Shown one piece after another: positions 26,049 to 33,941 of a stretch of 42,474 bases of DNA (positions within the stretch are counted from its first letter, which is position 1; each line of letters opens with the position of its first letter). The notes under the pieces are model-generated. The model searched no databases and was not told the DNA's origin. It worked only from the letters and a program-made list of their open reading frames with translations. The position numbers and the translations under genes are program-made. The stretch spans positions 1 through 42,474 of the forward strand of contig WHTP01000039.1 in assembly GCA_009377695.1 (NCBI GenBank), written 5' to 3'. This DNA comes from Hyphomicrobiales bacterium. Its GTDB lineage: Bacteria; Pseudomonadota; Alphaproteobacteria; Rhizobiales; Xanthobacteraceae.

Positions 26049-26531
26049 ATGGTCTTTGCCAGTTTGCGTATCAGCACCGCCATCCTGGGGGCGGGCCTGT
26101 TGTGGTCTACAGCGACCACGGTATTCGCGCAAAGTGGAGACCCGAAGACCGGATCCCGGCCGCAGGCTACCGAAGCCGATGCCAAGAAGGACGGTCAGCG
26201 CAAGATCAATGAGTTTGCCGAAGCCGCGAAGATGCTGGGAGGTCCGGCCGCCCATCCTGAATGCGTCTGGCTTGGCCGTCGGGTGGTTGGCTTGATGTGG
26301 CGGGATGATCTCGATACCGCCTTCCGTCACCTCGACCTATACGACCGCTTCGGATGTCCGGCGGGTCACATCCAGGCGACGTTCCGATGCCTTGTCCGGC
26401 AAGGGCACATCGATCCAAAGCCACCCGAAACGCTCGCCGGTCGGGTTCACGCTTGCTGGGTCAGCCCGAACACCGACGCACCGGCGGCGCCGACGTCGGC
26501 CGCCGCACCATCAGGGACGACGAACCGCTAA
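26049..26531 (+). CDS. Small secreted protein of the glucan locus
   Basis: 160 residues from ATG 26049, with a signal peptide (ISTAILGAGLLWSTATTVFA, cut near AQS). The mature part has four cysteines (HPECVWLG, DRFGCPAG, FRCLVRQ, HACWVS) that could form two disulfides, and an A/P/T/S tail. It lies between the divergent ndvC-like and the downstream ndvB-like genes. A third gene placed between ndvB and ndvC is known in Bradyrhizobium as ndvD, so position suggests an equivalent, but I cannot confirm sequence identity. I infer a periplasmic helper in glucan synthesis or export. Confidence 0.7.
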   Translation: MVFASLRISTAILGAGLLWSTATTVFAQSGDPKTGSRPQATEADAKKDGQRKINEFAEAAKMLGGPAAHPECVWLGRRVVGLMWRDDLDTAFRHLDLYDRFGCPAGHIQATFRCLVRQGHIDPKPPETLAGRVHACWVSPNTDAPAAPTSAAAPSGTTNR

Positions 26532-26725
26532 TCTGTACAGTTGTTCAGACAACGCGCGTAAGACTGGTCGAAAACAATTTTGCAGCAGCTTACGCTCTGC
26601 CTTGGATTTGCCGTTACTACCGACTACTTGATCGTGACCTCGGGCTAGGTACCGTTGGAGACGGTCTTGGATGATCTTGGGGGATGGGCTCAGGCCCCGG
26701 TTCTGCCTGTGTGGTTGTAGCTCCC

Positions 26726-29407
26726 ATGCGCATTGTTGTTGCCGTTGTCGCGCTCGTGACATGCATGCATGCTGGATTATGGAGCCTTCTCCACCAGCAA
26801 TACTCCAGCCCTGACTTCAATGGTCAGCTCGCGAGCGTTTCTTACTCGCCGTACGCGCGATCGCAGCATCCGGATAACGGTGATCGGCCGACCGCGGAGC
26901 AAATTCGCGCCGACCTTCGACTGTTGAGTCCCTACACCCGCACTATCCGCACCTATTCTTCGACTGGCGGCGTCGAACTCGTTCCCGGCATCGCCGCGGA
27001 ACTCGGCCTCAAGGTCACGATCGGCATCTGGATCGACAAGAACGAGGCGCGCAACGAGCGCGAGATCCAGTCAGCGATTGCGCTCGCCCGCCGCCACAGC
27101 AACGTCAATGCGATCGTGGTCGGCAACGAGACTACGCTGCGCGCCGAGAAATCGGTCGACGAGCTCATCGCGATCATCCACCGCGTCAAACGCATGAGTC
27201 CTGTACCGGTGACCACCGGCGAAACCTGGGACGTCTGGCTCGGCGAAGATCGCGATCCAGCGAAACGCGAAGTGAAGCAAGCCGAGGCGATCCGCCTGAC
27301 CTCGGCGGTCGACTTCATCGCTGTCCACGTCCTTCCCTACTGGGAAGGCGTGCCGCTCAACCAGGTGGTCGACCGCACCATTCTCATCTACGACAGTCTG
27401 CGCCGCGCTTATCCGGGCAAGCGAATCGTAGTCGCCGAATTCGGTTGGCCGAGCGCCGGCTACAACATGCACCGGGCGATGCCGGGCCGGGCCGAGCAGG
27501 CGCTTGTGATCCGCGATTTCCTGTCGCGCGCCGAGGCCTACGGCATCGATTACAACATCATCGAAGCGTTCGATCAGCCGTGGAAGACCAATGAAGGCGG
27601 CGTCGGTCCCTATTGGGGGCTGTTCGATGCCGCACGCACTGCCAAATTCATGTGGACGGGACCGGTCAGCGATCCCGATCACTGGAAGGTCGCCGGCCTT
27701 GCATTGTTGCTGGGGCTTTTGCTCTCGCTGACGATCCTGGCGAAGCCGAATGCGACCTTTGGCGAGGCTTTCACGCTGGCCGTCGCAACCAATGTGGTTG
27801 GCGCATGGAGCGCCGTCGTCTTCGCGTTCTGGAATGGGCACTATTTCGTTCCCGGCGCCGCGTTTGCACTCGGCTTCGGCATCCTGCTGCTGATCCCCTT
27901 GGTGTTGATCGCCCTTGCCCGTATCGAAGAGATCGCGGCGATTGCCTTCGGTCGCGGGCCGCGCCGCCTGATCGCCGCTCCTGGCGCCGCCACCGACGAC
28001 TACGCGCCCAAGGTGTCGATCCATGTCCCGGCTCACAAAGAGCCGCCGGACATGCTCAAGCTCACGCTCGATGCGGTTGCGCGCCTCGAATATCCGAACT
28101 TCGAGTGCGTGGTTGTGATCAACAACACGCCCGATCCCGCATATTGGCAGCCGATTGAAGAGCACTGCCGTTCACTCGGCGAGCGCTTCAAGTTCCTCAA
28201 CGTCGACAACCTCGAGGGCTACAAGGCCGGCGCGCTGCGGCTCGCGCTCGCCAATACCGCCGACGATGCCGAGATCATCGGCGTCATCGATGCCGACTAC
28301 GTCGTTCGCCCCGACTGGCTGAAAGACCTCGTGCCCTATTTCGCAGATCAGAAGGTGGGCATGATCCAGTCGCCGCAGGATCATCGCGACGGCGACCGCT
28401 CGATCATGCACAACGCCATGAACGGCGAGTATGCCGGCTTCTTCGACATCGGCATGGTCCAGCGTAACGAGGCCAACGCCATTATCGTGCATGGCACCAT
28501 GTGCTTGATCCGGCGCGCCGCGATTGTAGGCGCCGGTAGCTGGTCGAGCCGCACCATCGTCGAAGACACCGATCTCGGCCTGAGCTTGCTGGAGCAGGGC
28601 TGGCAGGTGCACTACACCAACCGCCGCTACGGTCATGGCCTGCTCCCCGACACGTTTGAGGCCTACAAGAAGCAGCGCCATCGCTGGGCCTATGGCGGCT
28701 TCCAGATCCTGCGCAACCACTGGCGCCACCTGTTGCCGAGCGCGTGCACCCTCACCCGCGACCAGAAGCGCGAATACGCCTTCGGCTGGCTGAACTGGCT
28801 TGGCGCGGAATCGCTCGGCGTCGCGGTTGCCATCCTCAACCTGCTCTGGGTGCCGGTGATCGTGTTCCTCGACATAGCAGTCCCGGACAAGATTCTTACC
28901 ATTCCGATCATTGCGGCATTCGCCATTTCTCTTCTGCACTTCGTCGCACTGTATCGGCTGCGCGTATCGATCACGCTCGCGCAAATGATCGGCTCCGTGG
29001 TCACCGCCATGTCAGTGCAGTGGACGGTGGCACGCGCCATCGGCTATGGCATCTGGAAGGAAAGCATCCCGTTCACCCGCACCGACAAGGGCGGGAAGAC
29101 CGGCCGCGGTTCCGACTTCGCGGCGTTCTGGGAGGCGGTGTTGGCGGCGCTGCTGCTGGCAAGCGCCGTGCTCGTCGTCACGACAAACTACAAGCAGATC
29201 ACCGAGCTCAATATCTTCGCCGCGGTCCTGGTGGTGCAGAGCCTGCCGTTCGTTGCGGCGGTCGCGATCGCAGCCTTGGAGGGGTCCCGCTTCAACGAGT
29301 TCGCGTACTGGCGTCGCGTCGAGGCCAAGGTCGTGGAGACCTTGCCGCGTCCCGCGGTCGCCGAAGCGCCGGCACCGACCGACAACCGGATCGAGGCCGC
29401 GCAGTAA
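26726..29407 (+). CDS. ndvB: NdvB-like fusion of GH17 domain and processive GT2 glucan synthase
   Basis: 893 residues from ATG 26726; ATG 26684 is an alternative. Order: N-terminal anchor; GH17-like domain with AIVVGNETTLRAE (acid/base Glu near 135) and VVAEFGWPSAG (nucleophile near 238); two to three membrane helices; cytosolic GT2 domain with VSIHVPAHKEPPDM, IDADY (DxD, near 522), EDTDLGLSLLEQGW (near 613) and QRHRW (near 650); then four or more C-terminal helices. This matches NdvB of Bradyrhizobium (about 100 kDa), which polymerises UDP-glucose into beta-1,3-glucan, while the outer GH17 domain branches or closes the ring. Cyclic glucans serve osmotic adaptation and symbiosis. Catalytic residues are intact. 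Confidence 0.88.
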   Translation: MRIVVAVVALVTCMHAGLWSLLHQQYSSPDFNGQLASVSYSPYARSQHPDNGDRPTAEQIRADLRLLSPYTRTIRTYSSTGGVELVPGIAAELGLKVTIGIWIDKNEARNEREIQSAIALARRHSNVNAIVVGNETTLRAEKSVDELIAIIHRVKRMSPVPVTTGETWDVWLGEDRDPAKREVKQAEAIRLTSAVDFIAVHVLPYWEGVPLNQVVDRTILIYDSLRRAYPGKRIVVAEFGWPSAGYNMHRAMPGRAEQALVIRDFLSRAEAYGIDYNIIEAFDQPWKTNEGGVGPYWGLFDAARTAKFMWTGPVSDPDHWKVAGLALLLGLLLSLTILAKPNATFGEAFTLAVATNVVGAWSAVVFAFWNGHYFVPGAAFALGFGILLLIPLVLIALARIEEIAAIAFGRGPRRLIAAPGAATDDYAPKVSIHVPAHKEPPDMLKLTLDAVARLEYPNFECVVVINNTPDPAYWQPIEEHCRSLGERFKFLNVDNLEGYKAGALRLALANTADDAEIIGVIDADYVVRPDWLKDLVPYFADQKVGMIQSPQDHRDGDRSIMHNAMNGEYAGFFDIGMVQRNEANAIIVHGTMCLIRRAAIVGAGSWSSRTIVEDTDLGLSLLEQGWQVHYTNRRYGHGLLPDTFEAYKKQRHRWAYGGFQILRNHWRHLLPSACTLTRDQKREYAFGWLNWLGAESLGVAVAILNLLWVPVIVFLDIAVPDKILTIPIIAAFAISLLHFVALYRLRVSITLAQMIGSVVTAMSVQWTVARAIGYGIWKESIPFTRTDKGGKTGRGSDFAAFWEAVLAALLLASAVLVVTTNYKQITELNIFAAVLVVQSLPFVAAVAIAALEGSRFNEFAYWRRVEAKVVETLPRPAVAEAPAPTDNRIEAAQ

Positions 29408-29445
29408 GCCTACGCGCTTGAAATTCGATTCATCGCCCGCTGCTC

Positions 29446-29611
29446 CTAGTGTCCCGATTCCGAAGTTCGTACCATTTCGCAGCGGCCGCTTATACGAACT
29501 TCGGAATCGAAGGACACTAGTAACTCTTTGAATCTAGTGTGGCTTTGGTTCAGAAGTCCGCATGTCGGACTCGCTGCGAGAATGATGCGGACTTCTGAAC
29601 CACCACACTAG
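29446..29611 (+). repeat. CTAG-bounded two-hairpin repeat, copy 2
   Basis: 166 bp, with both ends reading CTAGTGT and ACACTAG. Unit A is 29446-29520 (stem GTGTCC plus CGATTCCGAAGTTCGTA with its complement). The spacer TAACTCTTTGAAT is 29521-29533. Unit B is 29534-29611, whose 17-bp perfect stem pairs 29547-29563 with 29585-29601. It lies between the ndvB-like gene and the small gene at 29697. Confidence 0.92.
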
Positions 29612-29696
29612 CGGGCGATTTCTTTTTGCTCTCGGCGTGCCTGGTTCTGGCCGAGGTGTCGCCACGGGCGGGCGCTTCGTGTATCGACATCGGGCC

Positions 29697-29954
29697 ATGA
29701 CCAAGACCCTCAAAACGGCGCCCGAGCTCGAGCGCTATATCCTCAACGAGCTCCGCAATTGTTCCGCGTGCAATTCGATCAGCGCCGTCACAGTGACCGA
29801 AACGGTGCGGCCTGATTCGAATTGGGAGGTCTCGCACATCAATGCCGCGGGGGGCGCGGTTCCGCGCGCCTGCGCCGAGATTTGCGAAGATGCCGTCGCC
29901 CGCCTGCGCGAACGCTTCGATCTCGTCATCGAGATCGAGCCGGAAGAGATTTAG
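29697..29954 (+). CDS. Small hypothetical protein
   Basis: 85 residues from ATG 29697. MTKTLKTAPELERYILNELR starts a helix, followed by CSACNSISAVTVTET, SNWEVSHINAAGG and a charged C-terminal helix ending EIEPEEI. It is acidic and cytoplasmic. The codon use is like that of its neighbours and the body looks like a folded alpha/beta protein. I do not recognise the family. It is isolated: a repeat lies upstream and a convergent amidohydrolase downstream. Confidence 0.65.
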   Translation: MTKTLKTAPELERYILNELRNCSACNSISAVTVTETVRPDSNWEVSHINAAGGAVPRACAEICEDAVARLRERFDLVIEIEPEEI

Positions 29955-29990
29955 AAAACGGGTACCACATCTCGGTCATTCCCGGGACCG

Positions 29991-30023
29991 TCCGCCTAAG
30001 TCGGCGATTGCCGCTTAGGTGGA
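29991..30023. terminator. Hairpin between convergent genes
   Basis: TCCGCCTAAG (29991-30000) pairs with CTTAGGTGGA (30014-30023) with one G-T wobble and a 13-nt loop. It lies between the small gene ending at 29954 and the convergent amidohydrolase ending at 30118. There is no T run on either side, so its terminator role is uncertain. Confidence 0.35.
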
Positions 30024-30117
30024 GAGAGCCCGGAATCCATAATTCCGTTGCTGCAGTTCGACCGTGGTTATGGGACACCTCGCCGCGCGAGGCTTCCAAA
30101 TGACGAAAGAGAGGACG

Positions 30118-31290
30118 TTAGGCCGGCAGCGCGGTCTCGACCAGCTTGACCCAATACGACGTTCCGATCGGGATCACATCGTCATTGAAGTTGTAGGCCG
30201 GATGGTGGAGCCCGGCGCTGTCGCCGTTGCCGACGAAGATGAACGCGCCCGGCCGCGCTTCCAGCATAAATGAAAAGTCTTCCGCACCCATGACTGGCGC
30301 GAATGCGGTATCGACCTTGGTGTCGCCGACCACCTGCCCGGCGACGGTTGCGGCAAAACCGGCTTGCTGTTCGTGGTTGCGGAGCACCGGATAGTTGCGC
30401 CGGTAGTCGAGCGTGGCCTTGGCCCCGTGCAGGCGCGCAACGCCCTCGACTACCTCCCGGATGCGCCGCTCGACCAGATCCTGAACGTCAGTCGTCAGGC
30501 TGCGCGCGGTGCCGTTGAGTTGGGCCGTCTGCGGAATGACGTTGTCGGCGTTGCCGGCGTGGAACATGCAAATCGACACGACCGCGGCCTGAAGCGGGTC
30601 GACATTGCGCGACACAATCGACTGCAGCTGACTGACGATCTGGGCGCCGACCAGGACCGTGTCCACGGAGAGGTGCGGCCGCGCCGCATGGCCGCCGACC
30701 CCTTCGATATTGATGGTCAGGTGGTCGGCGGCAGCCATCAACGGTCCGGAGCGGATCCCAAACTGGCCGATCGGAAGGCCGGGATAGTTGTGCATCCCAT
30801 AGACCTCCCCAATGCCGAAGCGATCCATGAGGCCGTCCTGGATCATGGCCTTGCCACCGGCACCACCCTCCTCCGCCGGCTGGAAGATGACGACGGCGCT
30901 TCCGGCGAAGTTGCGGGTCTCGGCCAGGTAGCGCGCTGCGCCGAGCAGCATCGCCGTGTGCCCGTCGTGGCCGCACGCGTGCATCTTGCCGGGCGTGGTC
31001 GATTTGTAAGGCAGGTTGGTGGCTTCCATGATCGGCAAGGCATCCATGTCGGCGCGCAGGCCGATGGCCTTGATCGTGCCGTCCGCCGGCTTGCGGCCGC
31101 GGATCACGCCGACAACGCCGGTCCGGCCGATACCCGTCACGACCTCGTCGCAGCCGAAGCTCTTGAGCTTCTCCGCCACCGAGGCGGCGGTCCGATGCAC
31201 GTCATAGAGGAGCTCCGGATGCGCATGGAAATCGCGCCGCCAGTCCGTGACGTCGCCGTGCAGGGCCGCAACGCGGTTCACAATCGGCAT
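30118..31290 (-). CDS. M20 family amidohydrolase (hippurate/N-acyl amino acid hydrolase type)
   Basis: 390 residues from ATG 31290, preceded by AAGGAGCGA. It is a two-zinc M20D peptidase-fold enzyme: DWRRDFHAHPELLYDVHRTA at the start, then HACGHDGHTAMLLGAARYL (metal ligands), FQPAEEGGAGGKAMIQDG (Glu-Glu pair), MHNYPGLPIGQFG, the dimerisation lid VGGHAARPHLSVDTV, and VMGAEDFSFML near the end. No signal peptide, so cytosolic. These enzymes cleave N-acyl or N-benzoyl amino acids and related amides; the exact substrate cannot be read. It is transcribed away from the tRNA-Lys gene. Confidence 0.92.
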   Translation of the reverse strand: MPIVNRVAALHGDVTDWRRDFHAHPELLYDVHRTAASVAEKLKSFGCDEVVTGIGRTGVVGVIRGRKPADGTIKAIGLRADMDALPIMEATNLPYKSTTPGKMHACGHDGHTAMLLGAARYLAETRNFAGSAVVIFQPAEEGGAGGKAMIQDGLMDRFGIGEVYGMHNYPGLPIGQFGIRSGPLMAAADHLTINIEGVGGHAARPHLSVDTVLVGAQIVSQLQSIVSRNVDPLQAAVVSICMFHAGNADNVIPQTAQLNGTARSLTTDVQDLVERRIREVVEGVARLHGAKATLDYRRNYPVLRNHEQQAGFAATVAGQVVGDTKVDTAFAPVMGAEDFSFMLEARPGAFIFVGNGDSAGLHHPAYNFNDDVIPIGTSYWVKLVETALPA

Positions 31291-31529
31291 CCATTCGCTC
31301 CTTCGAAACGTCGGCAAATTCGGCAACTTTCCGAAAGATAAGCATGCAATGCGCATTTTGACAGGACATTCCTGCGTCACTGTGCCCGCCGCGTGATCGC
31401 ATGGGAGCTGCCATGGGTCTGCCATGGGCCCGCCTATTGACCGTGCCGGGCGCGCCGCCTACACACGCGGCCACGGCGGCTTCTGGGTGCTTGTCCCCTG
31501 TCCCGCCAAACCGCGCCAAGACGCGTGAA

Positions 31530-31604
31530 GGGCCCATAGCTCAGCGGTAGAGCAACTGACTTTTAATCAGTAGGTCGATGGTTCGATCCCATCTGGGCTC
31601 ACCA
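31530..31604 (+). tRNA. tRNA-Lys (anticodon TTT)
   Basis: 75 nt with encoded CCA. Acceptor GGGCCCA pairs with TGGGCTC (one G-T wobble), followed by TA at positions 8-9, D arm GCTC...GAGC, anticodon arm CTGAC-TTTTAAT-CAG with anticodon TTT, and T arm with GGTTCGATCCC. All arms are intact. Its 3' half is nearly repeated at 38349, marking this gene as a probable integration site. Confidence 0.95.
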
Positions 31605-32004
31605 ATTCAGAAATGCCGATGAAATAAGGATTTGTTGGACTGTTCGCGGCGGTTATTTTTGGGTCAGTGGCCGGCGGAAAGCCGATTTGGCATAGCGAAC
31701 AACGCGTGGACCCTGCTACAAGGCGAACAGTAAAATTCCGAGACGTTTACAAGCTTTTGCGATGTGCGGCCGCGGCGCGCTCGCAGAAGTAAGCGACCAG
31801 GACAACTACCAAAGGGGGAAGTTAAAAGCGTTCTCCCTCACGTCATCGATCGATTGCAACTTCCGAAGGAGACTCCTGCAGGCATCGTCGCTGAATTCCG
31901 AGAAGCAGAACAGTGCGCGTCCGTTGGGGCGTGGCCTGGAGGATCAGCCTTGATACGCGTTGCGCCAGGTTGTCGCGCTCAATAGCCAAGCGCCGGAGCA
32001 CGGA
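31605..32004. other. Gene-poor stretch after tRNA-Lys
   Basis: About 400 bases without a convincing reading frame. The open frames of 60-70 codons here have no plausible ribosome site and no protein-like composition. I see no strong hairpin or repeat. Confidence 0.4.
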
Positions 32005-32037
32005 AGCCCCTCGCAACGTCACCGGTCGCGAGGGGCT
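32005..32037 (-). terminator. Strong hairpin beyond the 32068-32367 gene
   Basis: AGCCCCTCGC (32005-32014) pairs perfectly with GCGAGGGGCT (32028-32037) across a 13-nt loop, 30 bases beyond the stop of the minus-strand gene. There is no clear T run, so it is a probable but not classical terminator. Confidence 0.45.
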
Positions 32038-32067
32038 CCTGACATATGTCCGTTGCTTCTGACGGGG

Positions 32068-32367
32068 TCAGCAATCTTTGCAGATTTTGAGCTTCCGATC
32101 GAGCGCCCTTTCACCAGCGGTCGGGCCGCGGCGTTCGTCGCGCCAGATGCTTGGCGGCAACTCCGAAGGTCGCGGCTGCCGATGACCGACCGGCGCTTCG
32201 AAGCGCGGAGCGGCTTCGGACTCGGGCTGAGCCTTGCGCTGCACGCCCGGAGGTGGATTCGTCTGCGCTACCACCGCTCCTGCTGCTAAAGCGAATACTG
32301 ATAGGATCAGGACCGACAAGACGGTGGCGACCATCATTGCCGGATGACGTGCATGTCCTTGCTTCAT
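32068..32367 (-). CDS. Small secreted hypothetical protein
   Basis: 99 residues from ATG 32367 with AAGGAGCC upstream. A signal peptide (MMVATVLSVLILSVFALAAG, cut near VAQT) is followed by a Pro/Arg/Glu-rich mature chain with no hydrophobic core, ending in KLKICKDC, whose two cysteines could bind a metal or make a disulfide. The mature part looks disordered. I do not recognise a family. It points toward the tRNA-Lys gene and stands alone. Confidence 0.6.
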   Translation of the reverse strand: MKQGHARHPAMMVATVLSVLILSVFALAAGAVVAQTNPPPGVQRKAQPESEAAPRFEAPVGHRQPRPSELPPSIWRDERRGPTAGERALDRKLKICKDC

Positions 32368-32865
32368 TGGCAGGCTCCTTCGTAATGCCGGCACGAAGGC
32401 CAGTTTCGCGCGTCGGTGGTTATCGACGGCTTGCCGATTTGATTCCACTTGTCGCGACTGCCGCTATTCGCTCGTCAATGAAACCCGCTTCCGCGAAGAT
32501 AGCCGCTATACCCATCCGGGTGTTGATCGAAAGCGCGGTGAGACAGTTGCTTTCACTTGCGCCTGCGGTCTTGGTCGCGTGATCGACAAGGCGGAAATGA
32601 TCGAAGGTCTTGGCGCCGGCGCCAATGTCTTGTGGCTAACTCGCCGCGTCATCGTTGATTGTGAGCGGCGCTGCTTCCCAGGGGGTTCGAGATAACGCGA
32701 ACAATGAGGGCAACGAAACTCGCAAGCGGGGCTGACCGCGCGGCTGGACTTGGCGAGCGTTGACCACCCAGCAGAAACCCCGCCTTACGCTACTATGCCG
32801 GCGGGGTCTGCCTCCTCTGAACGTGGCCGTGCGGCCGGAGCGCACGGGATGAACGGCTAAAAGAA
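32368..32865. other. Non-coding stretch upstream of two divergent small genes
   Basis: About 500 bases without a supported gene. It should hold the promoter of the secreted protein on the minus strand. No other structure stands out apart from the duplicated element that begins near 32866. Confidence 0.35.
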
Positions 32866-32956
32866 AGCTCCCGGGCCGCACGGCACGCTGGTCTAACGTC
32901 CAACGCGGCGACGGGTTTCCAAGATAAGGCAGAGCCCGCCGGGCGGCGGCACATCC
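32866..32956 (+). repeat. Duplicated leader element, copy A
   Basis: Shares a series of blocks in the same order with 33560-33660: CTCCCGG-CCGCAC, TAACG, GGCGAC-GGTTTCC and GAGCCCGCCGGGCG-CGG-ACAT. It ends about 45 bases before the small gene at 33001. On the minus strand it holds GGAAA (32916-32920), a 17-base spacer and CGTT (32895-32898), close to an EcfG-type promoter. It could be a regulatory leader or a small RNA. Confidence 0.55.
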
Positions 32957-33000
32957 GTGCGCGTCCGGCCGTCCCCCAAGGTTGCGGAGCAAGCTCGTGC

Positions 33001-33264
33001 ATGTCCGCCGCAGCCCGTAACGAGGAACTTGCGATTGCGATGGTCGTTAGAGACTTGGAGGCGGACAATGACCCGGACCGAGGCTCCCAGTGTGAGCGGA
33101 TGGCATCCGCGACGGCCGATCCTGAACGGCGGCTCGTCTTGCGCCACATGCGGCAAATGTGGCTGACCCTCGCCAAATATGGCGACTGCGGAAATATCGA
33201 TGACGAGTTCGAGCGGCTGATCGCCGTGGAAGCAGAACTCAAATCCAGCGATGCACTGCATTAG
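33001..33264 (+). CDS. Small helical protein, paralogue of the 33759 gene product
   Basis: 87 residues from ATG 33001. The core CERMASATADPERRLVLRHM followed by RQMWLTLAKYGD has the pattern C..MA.A.AD....L......W..LA, shared with the protein at 33759 and with a group of small Bradyrhizobium-type proteins of unknown function that I know only by pattern. It is predicted to be two amphipathic helices. A duplicated element precedes it, and the NepR-like gene starts 52 bases after its stop. A perfect EcfG-type promoter match lies inside its first codons. Confidence 0.6.
   Translation: MSAAARNEELAIAMVVRDLEADNDPDRGSQCERMASATADPERRLVLRHMRQMWLTLAKYGDCGNIDDEFERLIAVEAELKSSDALH
33024..33048 (+). promoter_or_regulatory. 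EcfG-type (general stress sigma) promoter match
   Basis: GGAAC at 33024-33028, exactly 16 bases, then CGTT at 33045-33048, the consensus of the alphaproteobacterial general stress sigma factor. It lies within the small gene and points at the NepR-like gene 270 bases on. A match like this is expected about once by chance in a window this size, so the neighbouring NepR-like gene is what makes it interesting. Confidence 0.3.
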
Positions 33265-33316
33265 CGACGAGAGCTCGTGGCAAGAGCGCCGCGAGGAACG
33301 AGCGCGAGGTGAGCCA

Positions 33317-33445
33317 ATGCCAGCCAGTGCACGTCTGAGTCAGGCAGTACGCGATGAGATAAGTCGATTATTGCGCGGATACTATTTCCAGCTCCTCTCA
33401 GAGCCGATCCCCGGGAGACTGTTGGAAGTCGTCAAGTCGAGTTAA
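33317..33445 (+). CDS. Short NepR-like peptide (anti-sigma factor type)
   Basis: 42 residues from ATG 33317, with GAGGTGA upstream; a longer in-frame form from 33251 is possible. ISRLLRGYYFQLLSEPIPGR then LLEVV matches the NepR core, where LR..Y......EP.P..L..L is the two-helix segment that grips the EcfG sigma factor. In the general stress response, NepR holds EcfG until phosphorylated PhyR removes it. This copy has almost no N-terminal arm and stands far from any phyR or ecfG gene, so it may be a partial-agonist paralogue. A strong hairpin follows its stop. Confidence 0.6.
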   Translation: MPASARLSQAVRDEISRLLRGYYFQLLSEPIPGRLLEVVKSS

Positions 33446-33463
33446 CAAAACGGGCCCCCTTAT

Positions 33464-33501
33464 CAGGAAAGCCCCGCCGTTTCGAGAGCGGGGCTTTCCT
33501 G
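33464..33501 (+). terminator. Strong hairpin terminator after the NepR-like gene
   Basis: CAGGAAAGCCCCGC (33464-33477) pairs perfectly over 14 bp with GCGGGGCTTTCCTG (33488-33501), with a 10-nt loop, 18 bases after the NepR-like stop. The CTTTCC in the second arm and TCGTCTTC after it are only mildly T-rich. Confidence 0.65.
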
Positions 33502-33559
33502 TCGTCTTCATGCGCTATGGCCATGCAGCCGGGATGGGCTTGGGTTGGGGGCGTGGGGA

Positions 33560-33660
33560 GAGACTCCCGGCCGCACACCATGCTGCTTTAACGCAAAACA
33601 AGGCGACAGGTTTCCTGCGATCAGCTGGTAAAATACGGAGCCCGCCGGGCGCCGGTACAT
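33560..33660 (+). repeat. Duplicated leader element, copy B
   Basis: Counterpart of 32866-32956, with the same blocks in the same order plus a few insertions. A small GGGAG-AGAC-TCCC hairpin sits at its start. On the minus strand it also keeps GGAAA (33611-33615), a 17-base spacer and CGTT (33590-33593), so this spacing is conserved between the copies. It ends about 100 bases before the second small paralogue. Confidence 0.55.
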
Positions 33661-33758
33661 TAACCACTTGACACTTCCCGCCCTCAAGCATCGGAACGGC
33701 TAAGATCGGTGATCAGTTGTGTGTGCATCGGCCTCCACCAGGTTGGTTATGGAGCACG

Positions 33759-33941
33759 ATGCCCATCAGCGTACAGGAATGCCGCGAACACGCGTGGCGA
33801 TGCGAACAAAAAGCCATGGCTGCCGCCGATGCAAGGGCGCGAGCGGCCCTTTTTGAAGCCGCACGAAATTGGGAGAAGCTGGCTGAAACGATAGCTCGCC
33901 GGCCCCGTAATCAAGCAGCGTTGATCCACGATTTCCGGTAA
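33759..33941 (+). CDS. Small helical protein, second paralogue
   Basis: 60 residues from ATG 33759, with GGAG 8 bases upstream. QECREHAWRCEQKAMAAADA then RARAALFEAARNWEKLAETI fits the C..MA.A.AD....L......W..LA pattern of the protein at 33001 and of similar small proteins common in Bradyrhizobium-type genomes. It is helical and has no signal peptide. The function is unknown. The gene with its upstream element seems to have been duplicated as a block. Confidence 0.68.
   Translation: MPISVQECREHAWRCEQKAMAAADARARAALFEAARNWEKLAETIARRPRNQAALIHDFR

Noticed and set aside
33251-33316. Longer start for the NepR-like peptide
   Set aside because: The extra residues are Glu/Arg-rich without similarity to NepR, the frame overlaps the previous gene, and ATG 33317 has the better ribosome site. 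It is kept as an alternative only.
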